The notes beneath the pieces are model-generated. The model saw only the letters and a list, made by a program, of their open reading frames with translations, had not been told where the DNA came from and searched no databases. A stretch of 56,549 nucleotides of DNA from NCBI GenBank assembly GCA_023334545.1, contig JAADVB010000112.1, forward strand, positions 1 to 56,549. Direction: 5' to 3'. Positions 52,803 through 56,549 of this stretch are shown here, piece by piece. Position 1 is the first letter of the stretch, and each line of letters begins with the position of its first letter. Source of the stretch: Salisapilia sapeloensis. Taxonomy: Eukaryota; Oomycota; Peronosporomycetes; Peronosporales; Salisapiliaceae. A program made the translations under genes and the position numbers.

Positions 52803-55274
52803 CTACTCTTCTTCTAAATCTGGATCCTTTGTCTCCGACCTAGTCTTTCCATCACCCACTTCCATCTTGGTACTCAACACAATGGATGCAGGCGATCCAG
52901 GCCATGGTAAGGATCCTTTAAACTGCGACTGAAGCTTTTGCAACTGCGCACGAGGCTTCAGTTCCTTCAAAAACGACGGTCTACCCAACTTTTGCTTGGC
53001 GAGATTGCGACCAACGACCTTAAGTGACTCGACGCACTTCACTCCAACCACGTGCATGAGCAAAGCAATTGAAGACTCATGATAATATATAATGCACATA
53101 CCAGGTGATGACCGGATCGCTGAGTACAATAGTATGCGCAGACTGGAGCTTCTGATGCACATCTATGCAGTTACTTTGTTTAAAAGACATGACACCCTCG
53201 TACTAAATGTCCTTCTTACTCGCGCTTTTGAAAGAGTTCATACGCTCGTTCTTTCCATACACGAGCAATCTCCTTGGCTTCTTTCATCGAGAGCATCGGT
53301 CCTAGCTTTAACGCCACCTCCAAGTCGCTCTCAGGGTCCATGAACTGGTAATCCTGGAATAACTCTTGCTCACTACTGTTCTGGTCTTCGAATTTATTAC
53401 CAGGCTTGCGCTCCCAAATGCGCTTCGTAGTAATGTACGGAGGAAAAGCAGTTGTGTCTACTGCATTCGCATACACTTTGACATCACTTGCGTCACTTCC
53501 TTCAAATGGTCGGTCTGTATACAGTCGAAAGTCAAAACCCTACACACTACGATACAGAAGCTACGCTAGGAAGGTACCTAATTGGACTCGTTGGCTCTGT
53601 TTGTCGTATCCAACAGCCCAGTAGTTGACGCCATCGATGATCAATTGTTGATTTGATGCGAGGAAAACGCTGACGTCCGTAGAAGCATGCATCGATGTTC
53701 CCTCTTTAGCGATAGAAAAGGAGCCAGGGAGAACCGTAGTGGCTGGGCGAAATACGACTGCATACAACCAGCTCTGTCGTCCACCTTCATCCATTGACTT
53801 TTCTCTCTTCTTTGCTATTAAATCGAGCTCTTGCGGTTTCTGAGCGAAATAGACTTGCTTCTGCTCTGAAGTGGCTAGTGGCGATGTGATAGCAGTCACT
53901 TGCGCTTGTACGAATTGTACAAGTTTGGTTAAGAAGCTTTGGTAGTTCATACGATGAAGGTCCTGCTTGTTGTAACTGTTCTGGTACAGGTGAACGTCAG
54001 CCGCATACGCTTCAGCATACACTGCCGTTTTAGCAGAAGAAGAAGCTTGTAGCTTTGCAGTAGAGAACACTTGATAAAGACTAGGTTCCGTCGATTGTTG
54101 TGAAAACAAGAGTGGAAATTTCTCTTGTAGGATTGTGTCGAGATCGACGTCAGCTGTCGTAGCTACACGATCGATATATCAGTCATAAATATTTGCAAAA
54201 AGATTTTTGATAACATACATTGGAGTAGAGAATTCACCATGTCATTCACTTGGTTCGTATAGCACTCCAAGTGCTCTCGAGATACATACGGGAGTAGCTG
54301 ACGAAGAAACACAGTGACACCAATCGCTCTCTGGACAAGCGTAGAGGTGACTCCCTTTTACACTCATAGATTGTATATAGATGGTTATAGTTACCTCCTT
54401 TTGCACTTGAATTGACTCTTCCATTGCTACACAAGTACCCATATGAGTTTTATACGTTCAATGTCTATGTAGTGTCCAAAAGACTACAAACAAAAAATAG
54501 AAAATTACCGGCAGAAGTACTCTCGACTTGAGCTAAGATCTCAAGCACACGCTCTGGTGGTCTTGATAACGTTCGTACAAGCGATAGAGGGGTGACGCCT
54601 GCTCTCGACTTGCAATTCGGGTCTGCTCCACGGTCAAGCAAAGACTGCACTACCTGCAAACGACCATGTAACTGCTTTCTCCTACTAAAGATGTTTGTCT
54701 AAAGACCTCATACCTTGGAGAAACCAGCCATTGCAGCAACATGCAGTGGTGTATTCCCAAACTATAGTACACAACCAAGTCACAACGTCTACTACGCGAC
54801 AGATACCTTTCTTTTAATACATACTGCATCCGTAATATTTGGATCAAAGCCTGCCTTGTCAATGAGGAACTCTGATACTTTCACCTTTGGAGGTTCTCTC
54901 GCCATACTCACTTCCACTGCTACATGCAACAAGCTCTGTCCTTGTTCATTCCGGATTACCGTCGGATCCACTTGCCAGTGCTTCAAGCCATCACGTGTTG
55001 GAATGACACCGGTTCTTAGCCACGTTGACAGGATATTGTACTTGGCACTACTCGCTTGATCGAACAGTGCGTGAAGAACGGCATTCTCGACGCTCTTGGC
55101 GCTTGCGAACCGGTGGGATTGTTGAAAGACAGCATCTTCCGATGCTCGTGCAGACGCTAGACGATGCACACGGGTCTTCAAGTCTTTTACCTGAAGTCGA
55201 AGTAGTGATACTTCGTCTGGCTCTGTGTTGGAAAGACTTAGTTCTGCGAGCTGCCTCGAGGCTTCTTCGACCAT
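52803..55274 (-). CDS. Ankyrin-repeat protein with unknown C-terminal module, nine exons
   Basis: Exons: 55274-54807, 54761-54714, 54653-54509, 54426-54395, 54354-54219, 54162-53578, 53514-53220, 53162-53102 and 53036-52803. All joins are GT-AG and in phase, giving 667 residues. The start is ATG 55274. Residues about 12-50 form a coiled coil (VSLLRLQVKDLKTRVHRL). Two or three ankyrin repeats follow (GQSLLHVAVEVSMA; FGNTPLHVAAMAGFSK and then VVQSLLDRGADPN across a splice). A middle region (about 275-475) ends with IDGVNYWAVGYDKQSQRVQL and passes to DRPFEGSDASDVKVYANAV; I cannot name it. The tail is basic then acidic (DPDLEEE). The protein has no signal peptide or membrane segment. The last two small exons (53162-53102 and 53036-52803) are least certain, because alternative frames exist. 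Confidence 0.6.
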
Positions 55275-56549
55275 ACTGATAGCGATTCGAGTACCGCAAC
55301 TTCGATATGAAACTAATATTATGAAATACTGTTTATCGTTTCATATTAAAAACGTCCGTTGGATTTGAAAATTACGCATTTGGTATCGTCTCATTAAGGA
55401 TACAGTAGTCTATTGCTATTCAGGTTTCCATTGCGTGCACGTAAGCGGGAGTGAGGACAGTAACGAGCGATATTGCCTCGTATTGAGTGTATAGAAGTTA
55501 ACGTATACAGCTACGAATGATTGTAGCTATATACTACTTGCACGGCGAGGAACAGTCGAGGAATGCATTTGAGACCAGGGCTTGAAATCGAACCAGGGAA
55601 ATGTGGAAATATGGAAGCACGGACAAGTGACGATTTCCTTTACTGGACGTGTATCTACCCTTTCTGAACATGAACAATTAGAGCCTTGATTTGGCTGCTT
55701 GCTGCCTGCGACTCTACAGATCCTGCATGGACGGTGCCTGTTGTTGTTTACGCTAGATTCACTCATGCATAAGCCGTACCATACATGCCATGGATACCAT
55801 CACCTGGTCAATTGATACTACATTGCTAAGCCACGTTGTATGATCGGAGCCAAGCTAAAATAGATTTACCTCCGTAAGCGCCAAGTGTAGGTTTGACTTT
55901 TCCGAGTACTCTCTTCCATCACGGAGCAGCGATCTGAAGAGGGATTCATCCTTTACCTTTACCTTTTTCTGGTTCATGGTGAAAGAAGACGTTTGTATTT
56001 GACCTCAAAGTGTGAAAATAGCTGTATTATGCTAGCCGATTACCTGGATGATTATTCTATTGAGAAAAAGTGCAGTCGCACTATTCAAGACTGCTTCCAA
56101 ATATATCCCAACTTGTCCGACAAGAGTTGTATTTGGCTCGGATAGAGGTCAATATACACGCCAAGTCGAAGAGTGGTGGCTTCTGGACCAGGCGCGTTCA
56201 GATAGCGGCTTTGTACCTATCGAGAATTTTTTGGGCGTAATTGAGTTATTCTTTTACAACACCGATACGGTAGGGACGGTATAAGCCTCACCAAAGCACT
56301 AGAACTCCTCGGCATGCAAACGTGAATCCCATCCAACGTCTCCAGACAAAACTATATTCTTTAGTTATCGCGACCAAAAATCAGGTCTACTCAATAAAAT
56401 GAACGATAAAACAAGAAAGCACCAAACGAGCATTTCTGCGATCTTTATCGATAGGTTTGAATGCCCAGAGCTCCAGATCGTCGTGACCACCTTAGTGAGC
56501 GCGACGAGTTTCAAAATGCACTTCATCCCGGCAGCTGATGTGCTGTATC
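55275..56549. other. Terminal 1.3 kb without a confident gene
   Basis: Start-side region of the ankyrin gene and beyond. It contains a 79-codon minus ORF (listed separately) and a 78-codon plus ORF at 56048-56284 (starts MIILLRKSAVALFKT) with no motif. No RNA gene is evident; a sequence ggttcgattt on the minus strand near 55590-55600 looks like a tRNA T-loop, but its flanks do not pair. Confidence 0.4.
55527..55766 (-). other. Cys-rich small ORF, possible transposase-type zinc-finger remnant
   Basis: A 79-residue frame from ATG 55766 with a C-x2-C...C-x-C...C-x-C-x-H pattern (RPCRICRVAG, NCSCSER, TCPCFHIS). This arrangement loosely resembles the C-terminal Cys-rich finger of piggyBac-like transposases (HRxCRVC...C...CFxxYH). 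There is no transposase catalytic core nearby and no terminal repeat that I can see, so it is at most a remnant, and it may be chance. Confidence 0.25.

Noticed and set aside
55580-55620. tRNA gene suggested by ggttcgattt on the minus strand
   Set aside because: The bases around the putative T-loop do not form a five-pair stem and no acceptor or anticodon arm can be drawn.

Overview
The window looks like nuclear DNA of an oomycete (stramenopile). Coding density is high, and genes lie on both strands about 80-400 bp apart. Introns are very short (about 50-65 nt, GT-AG, typically GTAnGT...TAG), and the gene content is eukaryotic: CenH3, Rab GTPases, a gamma-tubulin complex subunit, HECT and RING ligases, an HSF, a MAP2K and flagellar transport dynein. 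Two giant multi-PAS hybrid histidine kinases and a WLHENR-type ankyrin gene also fit oomycetes. The compactness and moderate GC suggest an Albugo-like white rust, but that is inference; I could run no database search. Many genes are split by introns. I joined exons by hand using splice sites, phase and family motifs, and I give exon positions so each join can be checked.

Layout. 1-9 kb: 3' end of SDS22 (PP1 regulator), a single-pass membrane protein, a PX protein, a heat shock factor, RNase H2 subunit A, and a PX protein fused to a permuted papain-like (YiiX/C92-like) amidase. 10-16 kb: ankyrin-HECT ubiquitin ligase, RING/ubiquitin-like/membrane protein, and a TCTEX1D2-type dynein light chain. 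17-21 kb: an RBJ-type small GTPase with no J domain, divergent from an RGS-RGS-DENN protein. 21-31 kb: a 3344-residue hybrid histidine kinase in one exon with 20 PAS domains, CaaX-terminated. 32-44 kb: a GCP5-like gamma-tubulin complex protein, a decayed ankyrin gene, mitochondrial Era GTPase with a one-base frame break, F-box/LamG-like protein, an orphan small ORF, proteasome chaperone PSMG3, Rab18 and CenH3. 44-50 kb: a second hybrid kinase with nine PAS domains and its own CaaX box. 50-55 kb: a MAP2K-like kinase and a nine-exon ankyrin protein. The last 1.3 kb holds no confident gene.

The most striking system is the kinase pair. Both have the order PASn-HisKA-HATPase-REC-HPt-CaaX and share collinear first and last PAS domains. 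The larger one has amplified one internal PAS type (that of PAS6 in the small paralogue) about tenfold. The amplified DNA keeps an exact 360-bp period over at least 15 intervals, with a superimposed three-unit (1080-bp) higher-order repeat. The C-termini CGVM and CALM suggest farnesyl anchoring of soluble sensors, which would be unusual for two-component kinases. Signalling could pass within each protein from PAS array to His, Asp and HPt His, and then to a separate regulator not seen here. A MAP2K and an HSF lie in the same window, but nothing in the sequence links them to the kinases.
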